The notes beneath the pieces are model-generated. The model saw only the letters and a program-made list of their open reading frames with translations. It searched no databases and was not told the DNA's origin. A DNA stretch of 64,000 bases from Desulfobacteraceae bacterium (GTDB taxonomy: Bacteria > Desulfobacterota > Desulfobacteria > Desulfobacterales > Desulfosalsimonadaceae). The stretch spans positions 62,001 to 126,000 of the forward strand of contig JABZFM010000009.1 of the NCBI GenBank assembly GCA_014237465.1. The letters run 5' to 3'. The position numbers were made by a program, and so were the translations under genes. Shown here one piece after another: positions 8,127-16,670 of this stretch. Every line of letters begins with the position of its first letter. Position 1 is the stretch's first letter.

Positions 8127-8897
8127 ATGAGAATCAACATTCATCACGGTAAAGCCATATTTTTAAAATCCCGGCTCATGTTATGGTCTGTTCTTTTTCT
8201 GATTATACTGCCCATTCAAGCAGCTAAGGGCAAGGACGCTATCCGCGTGGGCGATTTTTCCAGTTCAGTCCCTGGTAGTCTGCTGCCTGAGAACTGGGAA
8301 GCCCTGACATTTAAAAAAATAACCACTCATACGCGCTATATGGTTGTTGAAGATACGCACACGCCTGTCGTCAAAGCGGTCAGTGATCGTTCAGCCTCCG
8401 GGTTAATTCGAAAAATCAGGATTGACCCGGAGCAATACCCGGTCATTAAGTGGCGTTGGAAAGTCACAAACATATACCAAAACGGGGATGTCACGCAAAA
8501 AAGCGGGGATGACTATCCGGCACGCATCTATATCACGTTTGAATACAATCCTGAAAAAGCCGGTTTTTTTGAACGTGCCAAGTTCTCAGCCGCAAAATTG
8601 CTGTATGGCGAATATCCGCCGTCTGCGGCCATAAATTATATATGGGAAAGCAAAGCGCCTGTCGGGACAGTTGTACCAAACCCGTATACAGACAATGTTC
8701 AGATGATTGTCACACAAAGCGGCAACGAGAAAATTAATACCTGGGTTGAAGAAAAAAGAAATATTTTCAATGATTATATCCGTGCATTTGGAAAAAAACC
8801 ACCCATGATATCCGGTATTGCCATCATGACCGATTCGGACAATACCGGTGAAAAAGCGATCAGCTATTTTGGCGATATTGTCATGGAGCCTGAATGA
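8127..8897 (+). CDS. DUF3047 domain exported protein
   Basis: The 256-aa protein starts with a basic N-terminus and a hydrophobic stretch (LMLWSVLFLIILPIQAAKG) that fits a signal peptide, placing the mature protein in the periplasm. The remainder matches DUF3047: IRVGDFSS, LPENWEALTFKK, a KWRWKV strand, GDDYPARIYITF and a C-terminal ISGIAIMTDSDNTGEKA segment. Family function is unknown; members often sit beside radical SAM-associated transferases. It overlaps the following glycosyltransferase by four bases (ATGA). Confidence 0.8.
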   Translation: MRINIHHGKAIFLKSRLMLWSVLFLIILPIQAAKGKDAIRVGDFSSSVPGSLLPENWEALTFKKITTHTRYMVVEDTHTPVVKAVSDRSASGLIRKIRIDPEQYPVIKWRWKVTNIYQNGDVTQKSGDDYPARIYITFEYNPEKAGFFERAKFSAAKLLYGEYPPSAAINYIWESKAPVGTVVPNPYTDNVQMIVTQSGNEKINTWVEEKRNIFNDYIRAFGKKPPMISGIAIMTDSDNTGEKAISYFGDIVMEPE

Positions 8898-9592
8898 AAA
8901 AAATGCGTGCAAAAGATATATCCATTATAATCCCGGTGATTGACGAATCAAGCATCATCAATCAATCACTAGAGGCGCTGAAAAAGACAGCCCTATCGAA
9001 TGCCTGTGAAATTATCGTTGTGGATGGGGATTCATCCGGGAGCACCATACATGCAATCACGGAAAAAAATATCAAAAAAATTAAAGGTCCCCGCGGCCGG
9101 GGCGCACAGATGAATTCCGGCGCACGGATAGCAGGCGGCCGCATTCTTCTGTTTCTGCATGCCGATACCCTCCTTCCCGTTGATGCGATGGATCATGTGA
9201 TCTTTGCCTGCAACAGAAATAAAATTGTCGGCGGGGCGTTTGACCTGGAGATCGATTCAGACAGATTCATATATCGATTGATTGACAAAATCGCTTCCAT
9301 CCGATCCCGTCTTACACGTATACCTTACGGCGACCAGGCCATTTTCATGATTAAAAAAACATTCATCGATATCGGCGGATTCAAAAAAATCCCCATTATG
9401 GAAGATATCGACCTGATGCGCCGGATAAAACATGCCGGACATAAAATCCATTTTATCCCTGAACCGGTGAAGACATCTGCCCGCCGATGGGAAAACGAAG
9501 GAATCGTCTTTTGCACCATCCGAAATATTCTTCTGTCAACAATGTTCTACCTGGGAGTTCCCCCGAAAAGCTTAAAAAAATGGTATAAATAA
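8894..9592 (+). CDS. TIGR04283-family GT2 glycosyltransferase (rSAM/selenodomain-associated transferase 2)
   Basis: The 232-aa protein is a compact GT-A fold glycosyltransferase. It starts with ISIIIPVIDESSIIN, then IIVVDGDSSG (DxD-like acidic region), GRGAQMNSGA, a LLFLHADT metal-binding motif and a C-terminal RIPYGDQAIFM then PIMEDIDLMRRIK. This pattern identifies rSAM/selenodomain-associated transferase 2, now linked to arsenosugar biosynthesis. It ends the operon, coupled to DUF3047 by ATGA overlap and followed by a terminator-like hairpin. Its usual partner, transferase 1, lies two genes upstream. Confidence 0.85.
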   Translation: MKKMRAKDISIIIPVIDESSIINQSLEALKKTALSNACEIIVVDGDSSGSTIHAITEKNIKKIKGPRGRGAQMNSGARIAGGRILLFLHADTLLPVDAMDHVIFACNRNKIVGGAFDLEIDSDRFIYRLIDKIASIRSRLTRIPYGDQAIFMIKKTFIDIGGFKKIPIMEDIDLMRRIKHAGHKIHFIPEPVKTSARRWENEGIVFCTIRNILLSTMFYLGVPPKSLKKWYK

Positions 9593-9595
9593 ACA

Positions 9596-9623
9596 AAAAG
9601 CCCACGAAATCTCGGGGACTTTT
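9596..9623 (+). terminator. Imperfect terminator hairpin after the arsenosugar-type operon
   Basis: AAAAGCCCACGA pairs with TCGGGGACTTTT around an AATC loop, with two mismatches. The A-rich/T-rich base of the stem makes it usable in both directions, which fits the converging nitronate monooxygenase gene. Confidence 0.55.
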
Positions 9624-9687
9624 AAAATTACCTGTTATTTTTTTCTTCTACCTTAAACCTTCTACCTTATACCCTCCTCCTGAACAC

Positions 9688-10845
9688 CTATTTTGCAATC
9701 ACCGTTTCCGGAAGCCGTCTTGAAAGGATGTCCACCGTTTCTTCAACCATTTCTTCAAGTAACTGGCGGGCCGGTTTAATTTCTTTAATAAGACCGGAAA
9801 TCTGGCCCGCAAGACCGCCCACATACGCCTGTTTATTTGCTTCGATAAACCCTGCCAGAAGTGCTGAAGAGATCAAAACCTGCATGGGAAACGGAACCGG
9901 GTCCAGTCCTGAACTGTCCCACAATTCGTGGAACTGGTTGTAACTGGCCCGTAACGTCTTACCGGTATATGCCCGGCTGACGCGTGTGTCTTCATCTGTT
10001 GATTCAATAATTTTCTGTTTGTTAATATCTAAGGCGCCGCCTTCCGTGGTCGCTAAAAATCGGGTACCAATCCAAACTCCGGCACACCCCATGGCAAGAG
10101 AAGCGGCAATACCCCGCCCGTCACCAATACCGCCGGCAGCCAAGACCGGTTTGGGCGCTGCCGCATCAATGGCCATTGGCAACAGAGCCATTGTACCGAT
10201 GCGGCCGGTGTGTCCGCCCCCTTCGTGTCCCTGGGCAACGAGAATATCCACGTTCGAATCCGCCATCCGTTTTGCGTTCTTAGAGTTACCGGTGATGCCG
10301 AGAACCTTCATGCCGACCGCATGGGCCTCATCCACCATGAAACCGGGGTTTCCGAGACCGGCGCAAAACAGGGGCACTTTTTCTTCGATACAAACTTGCA
10401 CCGCCTCATTCGGCCGCATGGTGGTGGTATTCATCCGGACCATGATATTCACGTCCGGAATTCCCATTTCTGTTTTGACTTTTTTCAGCCAGTCTTTATG
10501 TTCCTGGGGCATAAATTCCAATGCCTGACTGAGTGGAATTTCCTGGGGACCGGCTTCAGGACCTCCCGGCACCTCAACAATATTTTTAGGCAAAAGCAGG
10601 TCAACGCCATAGGGCTTATCGGTCAATTTTTTAATTTCGCGAATTGCATCCCGCAACTCATCAACTGTAAATCCACTGCCGCCCAGAACTCCCATACCGC
10701 CTGCTTCAGATACGGCGACCACCAGTTCAACAGGCGCGCCCGTAGTTTCACCGATCAAAGTCGGCCCCATACCGGCGCTTAAAATCGGATATTCAATCCC
10801 CAGCAGATCACACAACGGAGTTTTCAAAATCCTTTTTCCCATCAT
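9688..10845 (-). CDS. Nitronate monooxygenase/2-nitropropane dioxygenase-like flavoprotein
   Basis: The 385-aa TIM-barrel FMN protein has GIEYPILSAGMG at the start, AGGMGVLGGSG, the AQGHEGGGHTGRIG active-site loop with histidines, and PVLAAGGIGDGRGIAASLAMG for phosphate binding. Members oxidise nitronates or act as enoyl-reductase-like FabK relatives; which applies cannot be told here. A GAGGGGGATGG sequence precedes the two adjacent ATGs. It lies immediately downstream of the small zinc-ribbon-like gene on the same strand. Confidence 0.85.
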   Translation of the reverse strand: MMGKRILKTPLCDLLGIEYPILSAGMGPTLIGETTGAPVELVVAVSEAGGMGVLGGSGFTVDELRDAIREIKKLTDKPYGVDLLLPKNIVEVPGGPEAGPQEIPLSQALEFMPQEHKDWLKKVKTEMGIPDVNIMVRMNTTTMRPNEAVQVCIEEKVPLFCAGLGNPGFMVDEAHAVGMKVLGITGNSKNAKRMADSNVDILVAQGHEGGGHTGRIGTMALLPMAIDAAAPKPVLAAGGIGDGRGIAASLAMGCAGVWIGTRFLATTEGGALDINKQKIIESTDEDTRVSRAYTGKTLRASYNQFHELWDSSGLDPVPFPMQVLISSALLAGFIEANKQAYVGGLAGQISGLIKEIKPARQLLEEMVEETVDILSRRLPETVIAK

Positions 10846-10862
10846 CCATCCCCCTCATAAGG

Positions 10863-11066
10863 TTATTTTAACCGGCATTCCTGATCCCATTCCGGGCAGG
10901 CATCCTTCATTTCCGCTTGAAACTTGGCCATGCAATCACCACATTCCAGCTCAACATTCGGAACATCTCCATACCGTTCCATCATTTCTTCCTTGCTTAA
11001 ATGAGACAGGGCACTGCACCCGCACTGAGGACACGAGGTCTTGATTTCATAGCGTTTTTTCGACAT
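10863..11066 (-). CDS. Small cysteine-rich (zinc-ribbon-like) protein
   Basis: This 67-aa protein has CPQCGC near the N-terminus, CGDC in the middle and two further cysteines near the C-terminus, so it probably binds zinc or iron. A perfect AGGAGG precedes the ATG. No family is recognised with confidence. It is 17 bases upstream of the nitronate monooxygenase gene and is probably co-transcribed with it. Confidence 0.7.
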   Translation of the reverse strand: MSKKRYEIKTSCPQCGCSALSHLSKEEMMERYGDVPNVELECGDCMAKFQAEMKDACPEWDQECRLK

Positions 11067-11231
11067 ACAATGATACCTCCTGCATTTTTTCGATATTATA
11101 TTTTATTATAAAAGGAATCAACCAGTTTTCAAATAAAGCAAACTCACGTCAGCATGTTCCATGGATTTTTTGAAACAGTATTGTGTCAAAAAAAACTAAT
11201 CCATGATACACCCAGAACGGTTCAACAGTTA

Positions 11232-11588
11232 TCAGTGAGCCAGCTGTGACTGCAGCCAGTCTTTTACCTGTCCGTCCACCGGATAAACCCCTTTATTGAA
11301 ACCGACATCCATCATAAAACGGTTTTTTAATTCTTCCGGCATCCTGATTTCGGCAAGTTCAACCGCTTCCTCGGAATTTCGTTTAATTAAATAGATAACC
11401 GGCGGATCTTCCCAGGCATACACAACGAAATAGTAAGACACATCATTTTTGGAACGGATCACATAATTGCCGCGGGACCAGTTATTTCCCCATTCCAGGT
11501 ACAATCTGACCGCCTCTTCAGGGGTCATGTTCCAGTCAATAGAATTTAACAACTCATTATCATTTCTAAGTTCAGATAGTTGCAGCAT
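11232..11588 (-). CDS. DVU0772-like conserved small protein
   Basis: The protein is about 118 aa when started at the ATG preceded by AAAGGA; an in-frame ATG ten codons upstream has no such site. The central block (MTPEEAVRLYLEWGNNW, then YYFVVYAWEDPP) resembles my recollection of the DVU0772 family of sulfate-reducing bacteria, whose function is unknown. No signal peptide or membrane segment is seen. It is separated from cooS by a divergent 450-base gap. Confidence 0.6.
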   Translation of the reverse strand: MLQLSELRNDNELLNSIDWNMTPEEAVRLYLEWGNNWSRGNYVIRSKNDVSYYFVVYAWEDPPVIYLIKRNSEEAVELAEIRMPEELKNRFMMDVGFNKGVYPVDGQVKDWLQSQLAH

Positions 11589-11618
11589 AATTAAATATCC
11601 TTTCAACATTGGGTTCAA

Positions 11619-12040
11619 ATCATGATTTATATATATATATGCATATATGCACAGAACATGCCAAGGCTCACTGATGCCTGATTTATTATTTTATTAAGAA
11701 GTTACGTACTATTGAGCAAACAGGTCAGTGGATGTCTTTTGAGACATATGATACCACAATGTGATACACTTGCCATTTATTTCTTACCCACCCCTGACGA
11801 CTCAATAGAATCAAGCATATACCCATTTCTTGATTAAAAATATTAGCAATATTATCAAATATTTAAACAAAAATCAGATAAATTTGTCCCAATATCACTT
11901 TGCGCTAAAAATGGCATGCATTTTGAACATGTATTTATCATATTTGTATCTCCAAATAATGGTTCCGGTACTCCTTTATAAATTTAATATATACTGGATT
12001 GCCGATCTTAAAGTAAAAAAACCCAACAAAGGGAGGATAT
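11619..12040. other. AT-rich divergent intergenic region upstream of cooS
   Basis: This gap holds a run of alternating TA (about 11629-11645, continuing into GCATATATGC) and several short A/T tracts. Promoters for both flanking genes should lie here, but no consensus CooA-type or clear sigma70 site was found. The cooS ribosome binding site GGGAGG is at its right end. Confidence 0.4.
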
Positions 12041-13537
12041 ATGCCAAAGGAAACAAACAAGACTGTTGTAAGTAAAATTCTTGATACCAAAGATATTACC
12101 ATTTGTGATGCAACAGCACAGATGATAACCAAAGCGCGAAAAGACGGTGTTGAATTATGTTTCGATCGAGCGGCAAATATGAAACCTTGCCCTATCGGAG
12201 CGGATTCCGCATGCTGCAAACATTGTTCAATGGGGCCCTGCCGTCTAAACGCCCGTGACCCCTATGGTAAAGTCGGTATATGCGGCGCAACGATTGATAC
12301 GATCATGGCCAGAAACTTTGGTCGAATGGTGGCAGCCGGTGCAGCAGCGCATACGGACCATGGAATGGCCATGCTGGATCTTTTCCGTGAAGTGGTCAAC
12401 GGCCATATTACGGATTTTGAAATTAAAGATCCCCAAAAACTGATCGATGTTGCGGCATCCATTGATATTGACGTGGAAGGCCGAAGCCTCGAAGATGTTG
12501 CCAATGATTTGTATGCTGAACTGGAAAGAACCTATACCCAGGTGGAAGGTGAAATCCCCTTTGCCAAACGGGTTCCTGAAAAAACCCTGGAAACCTGGCG
12601 AAAGCTGGGCATTGTTCCGCGCGGTGCCATGCGTGAAATTATGGAATTGATGCACCGTACCCATATTGGGGTGGATCAGCATTATGAAAATATCACCAAA
12701 CAATGCAACAGAACTGCGCTGGCAGACGGATGGGGCGGGTCCATGGTCTCGACCGAAATATCCGACATTCTTTATGGCACCCCGTCACCGGTTGTTGCTG
12801 AAGTAAATATGGGTGTGTTAAAAGAGAACATGGTCAACATTATCATTCACGGCCATGAACCCAACCTGTTCGAATCTGTGATTGCCTCTGTCAATTCGCC
12901 GACACTGGTTGAAGCGGCGAAAGCAGCTGGTGCGGACGGAATTAACCTGGTGGGCATGTGCTGTTCAGGCGCGGAGATGATGTCCCGGCATGGTATCCCG
13001 CATGCAGGAAACTTCACATCATCAGAGGCAATTCTCTGTACAGGTGCTGTTGATGCCATGGGTGTTGATATTCAGTGTATTAAACAGGGACTTGCCAAAG
13101 TGGCTGAATGTTATAAAACCCCGTTGTTCACAACAAATACGCGATGTCATATCGAAGGTGCGGCGCATATAGAATTTATCGAACATGATCCCAGAGCCTG
13201 TACGGATGAAATCGTCATCAAGGCAATTACCCGCTTCAAAAGCCGGTCACTTCCGGTGGAAATACCGCAAATTGTCAACCCGGGAGTCCATGGATTCTCT
13301 TATGAATCCATCAACTATATGTTGGGCGGCAGCTTCAGAGGAAGTTATACGCCGTTAAATGAAAATATAATAAATGGCAGGATTCGCGGTGTTGCCGGCG
13401 TTGTCGGGTGTACCAACCCGAGGGTGAAGCAGGACTATGTGCATATCGACAAAAAACGAAAAGCGCTCGGCATTGACAAGGCAAGAGAACGGGTACTTGT
13501 GGCGATGGCTGACAGAAGAGATATTGAAGCCGCATAA
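12041..13537 (+). CDS. cooS: Ni-CO dehydrogenase catalytic subunit homologue with apparent internal deletion
   Basis: The 498-aa product is about 130-180 aa shorter than a normal CooS, which reversibly oxidises CO to CO2. The N-terminal cluster B/D cysteines are present (C50, C58, C59, C62, C67, C81), as are H270 in HGH, C307-C308 in GMCCSG, C346 in DIQC and C457 in GCTNP. Directly after QDYV the sequence jumps to HIDKKRKALGIDKARER, which looks like the extreme C-terminus of CooS proteins. The intervening segment with the last two cluster C cysteines (TGC and GSC regions) is missing. The frame is kept and a strong terminator follows. Probably unable to build a normal Ni-4Fe-4S cluster C. No CooF, CooC or Acs gene is adjacent. 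Confidence 0.85.
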   Translation: MPKETNKTVVSKILDTKDITICDATAQMITKARKDGVELCFDRAANMKPCPIGADSACCKHCSMGPCRLNARDPYGKVGICGATIDTIMARNFGRMVAAGAAAHTDHGMAMLDLFREVVNGHITDFEIKDPQKLIDVAASIDIDVEGRSLEDVANDLYAELERTYTQVEGEIPFAKRVPEKTLETWRKLGIVPRGAMREIMELMHRTHIGVDQHYENITKQCNRTALADGWGGSMVSTEISDILYGTPSPVVAEVNMGVLKENMVNIIIHGHEPNLFESVIASVNSPTLVEAAKAAGADGINLVGMCCSGAEMMSRHGIPHAGNFTSSEAILCTGAVDAMGVDIQCIKQGLAKVAECYKTPLFTTNTRCHIEGAAHIEFIEHDPRACTDEIVIKAITRFKSRSLPVEIPQIVNPGVHGFSYESINYMLGGSFRGSYTPLNENIINGRIRGVAGVVGCTNPRVKQDYVHIDKKRKALGIDKARERVLVAMADRRDIEAA

Positions 13538-13573
13538 ACCATTAATCTTAATTATTGCATGATAGTTTTTACT

Positions 13574-13598
13574 GGGGGGATTCGTCCCCCCTTTTTTT
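13574..13598 (+). terminator. Strong intrinsic terminator of cooS
   Basis: GGGGGGA, TTCG tetraloop, TCCCCCC and seven T form a near-ideal Rho-independent terminator 37 bases after the cooS stop codon. Confidence 0.9.
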
Positions 13599-13709
13599 AC
13601 GGACAGAACTTTTGACTACATTATATAAATTATGCTAATAATTTATTGCTAAACAATGAGAGCCTGGCATTGCATATTTTATTTTCACAAATTAAAGGCG
13701 GATTATATC

Positions 13710-14261
13710 ATGGGAACCAGCTATTTGGTCATGGGAGAATTGACGGATTTTATTACCGGCCAGATACTGCCGGACACGCATGATGAACGATTAATCCAGA
13801 AAATCTCCCGATTTCTGGTTAAAGACAGGGGCTATTCCGTAAATGATATTTTGACGCGGAGAAAAATGTCTCTGACGGTTGATGGTAAAACCGGATCAAT
13901 CATGATTCATTTCATCATTCATATTGATCATAGACCTTTTGCCGTTATCATGTACGGTCCGGGGTCGATTGTGACACGCCAGCGGCCAACAATTGCTGTA
14001 GCAAGAATCTTTACGGACTACATGATTCCGTTTTGCGTGATTACCAACGGTGAGGAAGCAAACCTGATGGATACAAAGTCAGGAAAAGTGATCGGAAAAA
14101 ATCTTGGCAGCATTTTTTCAAGAAAAGAGGCATCAGCTCTTTTAAAGGATATTCATCTGGAAACCCTTACGAAAGAACGCCGTGAAAAGGAACAGCGAAT
14201 TCTCTATACCATGGACATACTGACTGAAAATGAATGCAGGGACTTTACATGTCAAATATGA
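13710..14261 (+). CDS. HsdR N-terminal-type domain protein (HSDR_N_2), probably non-catalytic
   Basis: The start is placed at MGTSYLVMGEL because it follows AAAGGCGG; an upstream in-frame ATG at 13656 lacks a site. The 183-aa protein has the order of the type I restriction HsdR_N fold: DERLIQKISRFLV, a basic stretch, the IMIHFIIHID strand and PFAVIMYGPGS. In active members the last strand ends in E/D-x-K; here it reads IMYG, so the catalytic lysine is absent. No hsdS or hsdM is nearby. It overlaps fdhD by about a dozen bases. Confidence 0.65.
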   Translation: MGTSYLVMGELTDFITGQILPDTHDERLIQKISRFLVKDRGYSVNDILTRRKMSLTVDGKTGSIMIHFIIHIDHRPFAVIMYGPGSIVTRQRPTIAVARIFTDYMIPFCVITNGEEANLMDTKSGKVIGKNLGSIFSRKEASALLKDIHLETLTKERREKEQRILYTMDILTENECRDFTCQI

Positions 14262-15076
14262 ATGTATCAAAAAACGAGATTATTACTTATTTTAAAAAAA
14301 ATGAGCAGACGTCTCAAACGCAACCGCTGATTATCGAAGAGCCCCTGTCCATAAGGATTGAAGGCAACCCCTATTCCGTGGTGATGCGTACCCCGGGTGA
14401 TGAAATCGCGCATGTGGCCGGATTCTGTCTGGCCGAAGGCCTGGTTGATTCACCGACAGATATTGTGACCATCGGTTTTTGTACTGAAGAAAATACAAAT
14501 GTTGCGACCGTAACTCTCACAAACGACCGGAAAAAGAAAGTGGCTGATCTCTTAGACCGCAAAGGTTTTGTCAGCCAGACCAGCTGCGGCATCTGCGGCA
14601 AAGAAGTGGTCAATGACCTTCACCAGATTACCACCCCGGTTAAAAACAGTTTAAAAATTTCCCTTGACCAGGTAAGGAAATGCGCCGACCGGCTTGCCTC
14701 ATTTCAACCGATTCATAAAAAAACCCGCAGTGCTCATGCGGCTTTAATCTTTGATAAGGATCTGAAGGTGCTGTCATCCGCGGAGGATGTCGGCCGTCAT
14801 AATGCCCTTGACAAGGCTATCGGCAAAACGTTCATGGACAGTAAAATTTCAGATGCCCGCTTTGGGATCATGTCATCCCGGTTAAGCTATGAACTGGTCC
14901 AGAAAGCAGCCCGGGCCGGACTTGAAATGCTGGTTGGAATTTCCCGCCCCACGTCGCTCGGAGTCGACCTGGCCCGCGCCGTCAACATGACCCTCGCCTG
15001 TGCAAGAGGAGATGATTTGATGGTCTTCTGCGGAAAAGACAGATTCATATTCCCTGAAAATCAAAGAAATCGATAA
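14249..15076 (+). CDS. fdhD: Formate dehydrogenase accessory sulfurtransferase FdhD
   Basis: This protein of about 275 aa transfers sulfur from IscS to the molybdenum/tungsten bis-MGD cofactor of formate dehydrogenase. Recognisable parts are the N-terminal PLSIRIEGNPYSVVMRTPGD, the sulfur-carrying TSCGICG cysteines and the SSAEDVGRHNALDKAIG block. The ATG at 14249 follows AGGGA and is preferred over 14234. No formate dehydrogenase structural gene is in this window, so its client is elsewhere. It overlaps the preceding HsdR_N-type gene. Confidence 0.9.
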   Translation: MSNMNVSKNEIITYFKKNEQTSQTQPLIIEEPLSIRIEGNPYSVVMRTPGDEIAHVAGFCLAEGLVDSPTDIVTIGFCTEENTNVATVTLTNDRKKKVADLLDRKGFVSQTSCGICGKEVVNDLHQITTPVKNSLKISLDQVRKCADRLASFQPIHKKTRSAHAALIFDKDLKVLSSAEDVGRHNALDKAIGKTFMDSKISDARFGIMSSRLSYELVQKAARAGLEMLVGISRPTSLGVDLARAVNMTLACARGDDLMVFCGKDRFIFPENQRNR

Positions 15077-15094
15077 AGATCAAAAAGATCGAAA

Positions 15095-15307
15095 ATGATG
15101 CCGTTTATAGAAATAAAAGGACTGCCTGGCAAAGTGTATGTACCGGACAAACTGCCGGACAATCAGAAAAAAAACAAATGCCCGGATTGCTTTTCCTGTC
15201 AAATGTGCGGTGATTCGCGGTGCCGGGTGTGCTTAAACAGCAATCATGTGAATAAACCAAGCATATGCATCTGCAGAAAACCAAATCATGAAAAAAAGCA
15301 TATTTAA
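15095..15307 (+). CDS. Small cysteine-rich protein
   Basis: This 70-aa predicted protein has a dense cysteine cluster, CPDCFSCQMCGDSRCRVC, then CICRK. It overlaps the start of the TIGR01777 gene by 20 bases. No family is recognised and the Shine-Dalgarno sequence is poor. The Cys-x2-Cys spacing suggests zinc or Fe-S binding. It may be a real small gene between fdhD and the epimerase. Confidence 0.45.
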   Translation: MMPFIEIKGLPGKVYVPDKLPDNQKKNKCPDCFSCQMCGDSRCRVCLNSNHVNKPSICICRKPNHEKKHI

Positions 15308-16670
15308 AAAACGTTCTGAAATTAATGCGCCTGCTGAAGAAGTCTTCAAATGGCATGCCCGCCCCGGGGCTATTGAACGGCTGAGCCCCCCGTGGGACCC
15401 CCTTGAGATAATTTCCCAGACTGGGGGCATCCACACCGGCGCAGAAGTAAAAATGAAACTCAAAGCCGGCCCGATTCCCATAAAATGGCATGCCCGCCAT
15501 GTGGAGTACCAGGAAAATATTTTATTTCAAGACATACAGGTAAAAGGACCTTTTTCAAAATGGATACATACCCACCGGTTTGAAGACCTTGACCGGACAA
15601 AATGTATTCTTGAAGACTCCATAGAATATGCCCTCCCTTTTCATCCATTAGGAACCGCAGTGATGGAACCGTTTGTGGAAAAAAAACTGAAACAGATTTT
15701 CACTTATCGTCACAATACCACCATCGCCGATATGGCTGCCCATCAATTACGAAAAGACCAGGGTCCATTGAACATCCTGATTTCCGGTGCCAGCGGCCTG
15801 CTCGGCTCGTCTTTGATTCCTTTTCTAAGAACAGGCGGTCATCATGTTATGCAGCTGGTCCGCCGCCCGCCGGATAATGAAAAAGGGGAAATAAGATGGG
15901 ATCCGGCAAACGGCTGGATTGACCTTGATGATACGGATGCGATTGACGCGGTCATTCACCTGTCCGGAGAAAACATCGGTGAAGGCCACTGGACCCGGGA
16001 GAAAAAAAAACGCATCATTGACAGCCGGGTTCAGAGCACCCGCTTGATCGCAGAAACCATATCTCAAATGAAAAACCCGCCCAGGGTATTTCTGTCTGCT
16101 TCGGCCATCGGATTTTACGGGGATCGGGGAGATATTCTGGTAGATGAATCCGATATGGTCGGCAATGATTTTATTTCTGATGTCTGCCGAATGTGGGAAG
16201 AATCGACTGATGCTGCTGTTGCCGCCGGTATCCGCACGGCTTCTCTTCGCATCGGCATTGTTCTGTCACCCCAGGGCGGGGCGTTGGGCAAACTGCTTTT
16301 GCCCTTTACCCTTGGAATCGGCGGCAAAATTTCAACCGGCCGGCAGTACATGAGCTGGATCAGCATTGATGACACCATCGGCGCTATCCATCATGCGCTG
16401 TTCGATGATAAGATATCCGGACCGGTCAACCTGGTGTCCCCGAACCCTGTTACCAATAAGGAGTTTACCCTGAGACTCGCTAAAGTCCTTTCCCGACCGG
16501 CTTATTTCACTGTGCCGAAATTTGCCATAGAAACTGTTTTCGGCGAAATGGGACGTGAAACGATTCTTTCCAGCACGCGGGTGAAACCAGGGGTTCTTTC
16601 GGAAACAGAATATTCTTTCAGACATCCGGATCTGGAGGGGGCGTTGCGGCATCTTTTAGGCAAAACATGA
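15288..16670 (+). CDS. TIGR01777 family SDR epimerase with N-terminal SRPBCC domain
   Basis: The 460-aa protein combines an SRPBCC (START-like) ligand-binding domain in residues 1 to about 150 with a short-chain dehydrogenase-type Rossmann domain. The Rossmann part starts at ILISGASGLLGSSLIPFL and continues with AVIHLSGENIGEGHW, FLSASAIGFYGDRGD and the WISIDD motif. The C-terminal block is the DUF1731 region typical of TIGR01777/YfcH proteins. Members bind NAD(P) but their substrate is unknown. The two-domain form is common in bacteria. Signals for its own promoter were not identified. Confidence 0.85.
   Translation: MKKSIFKKRSEINAPAEEVFKWHARPGAIERLSPPWDPLEIISQTGGIHTGAEVKMKLKAGPIPIKWHARHVEYQENILFQDIQVKGPFSKWIHTHRFEDLDRTKCILEDSIEYALPFHPLGTAVMEPFVEKKLKQIFTYRHNTTIADMAAHQLRKDQGPLNILISGASGLLGSSLIPFLRTGGHHVMQLVRRPPDNEKGEIRWDPANGWIDLDDTDAIDAVIHLSGENIGEGHWTREKKKRIIDSRVQSTRLIAETISQMKNPPRVFLSASAIGFYGDRGDILVDESDMVGNDFISDVCRMWEESTDAAVAAGIRTASLRIGIVLSPQGGALGKLLLPFTLGIGGKISTGRQYMSWISIDDTIGAIHHALFDDKISGPVNLVSPNPVTNKEFTLRLAKVLSRPAYFTVPKFAIETVFGEMGRETILSSTRVKPGVLSETEYSFRHPDLEGALRHLLGKT

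Noticed and set aside
11629-11650. TA-repeat as a possible replication or attachment site
   Set aside because: It is simple alternating TA sequence without DnaA boxes, iterons or an integrase gene nearby.
11830-12075. 81-codon plus-strand frame upstream of and overlapping cooS
   Set aside because: It overlaps the clear cooS start and ribosome binding site in another frame and has low-complexity AT-rich composition.
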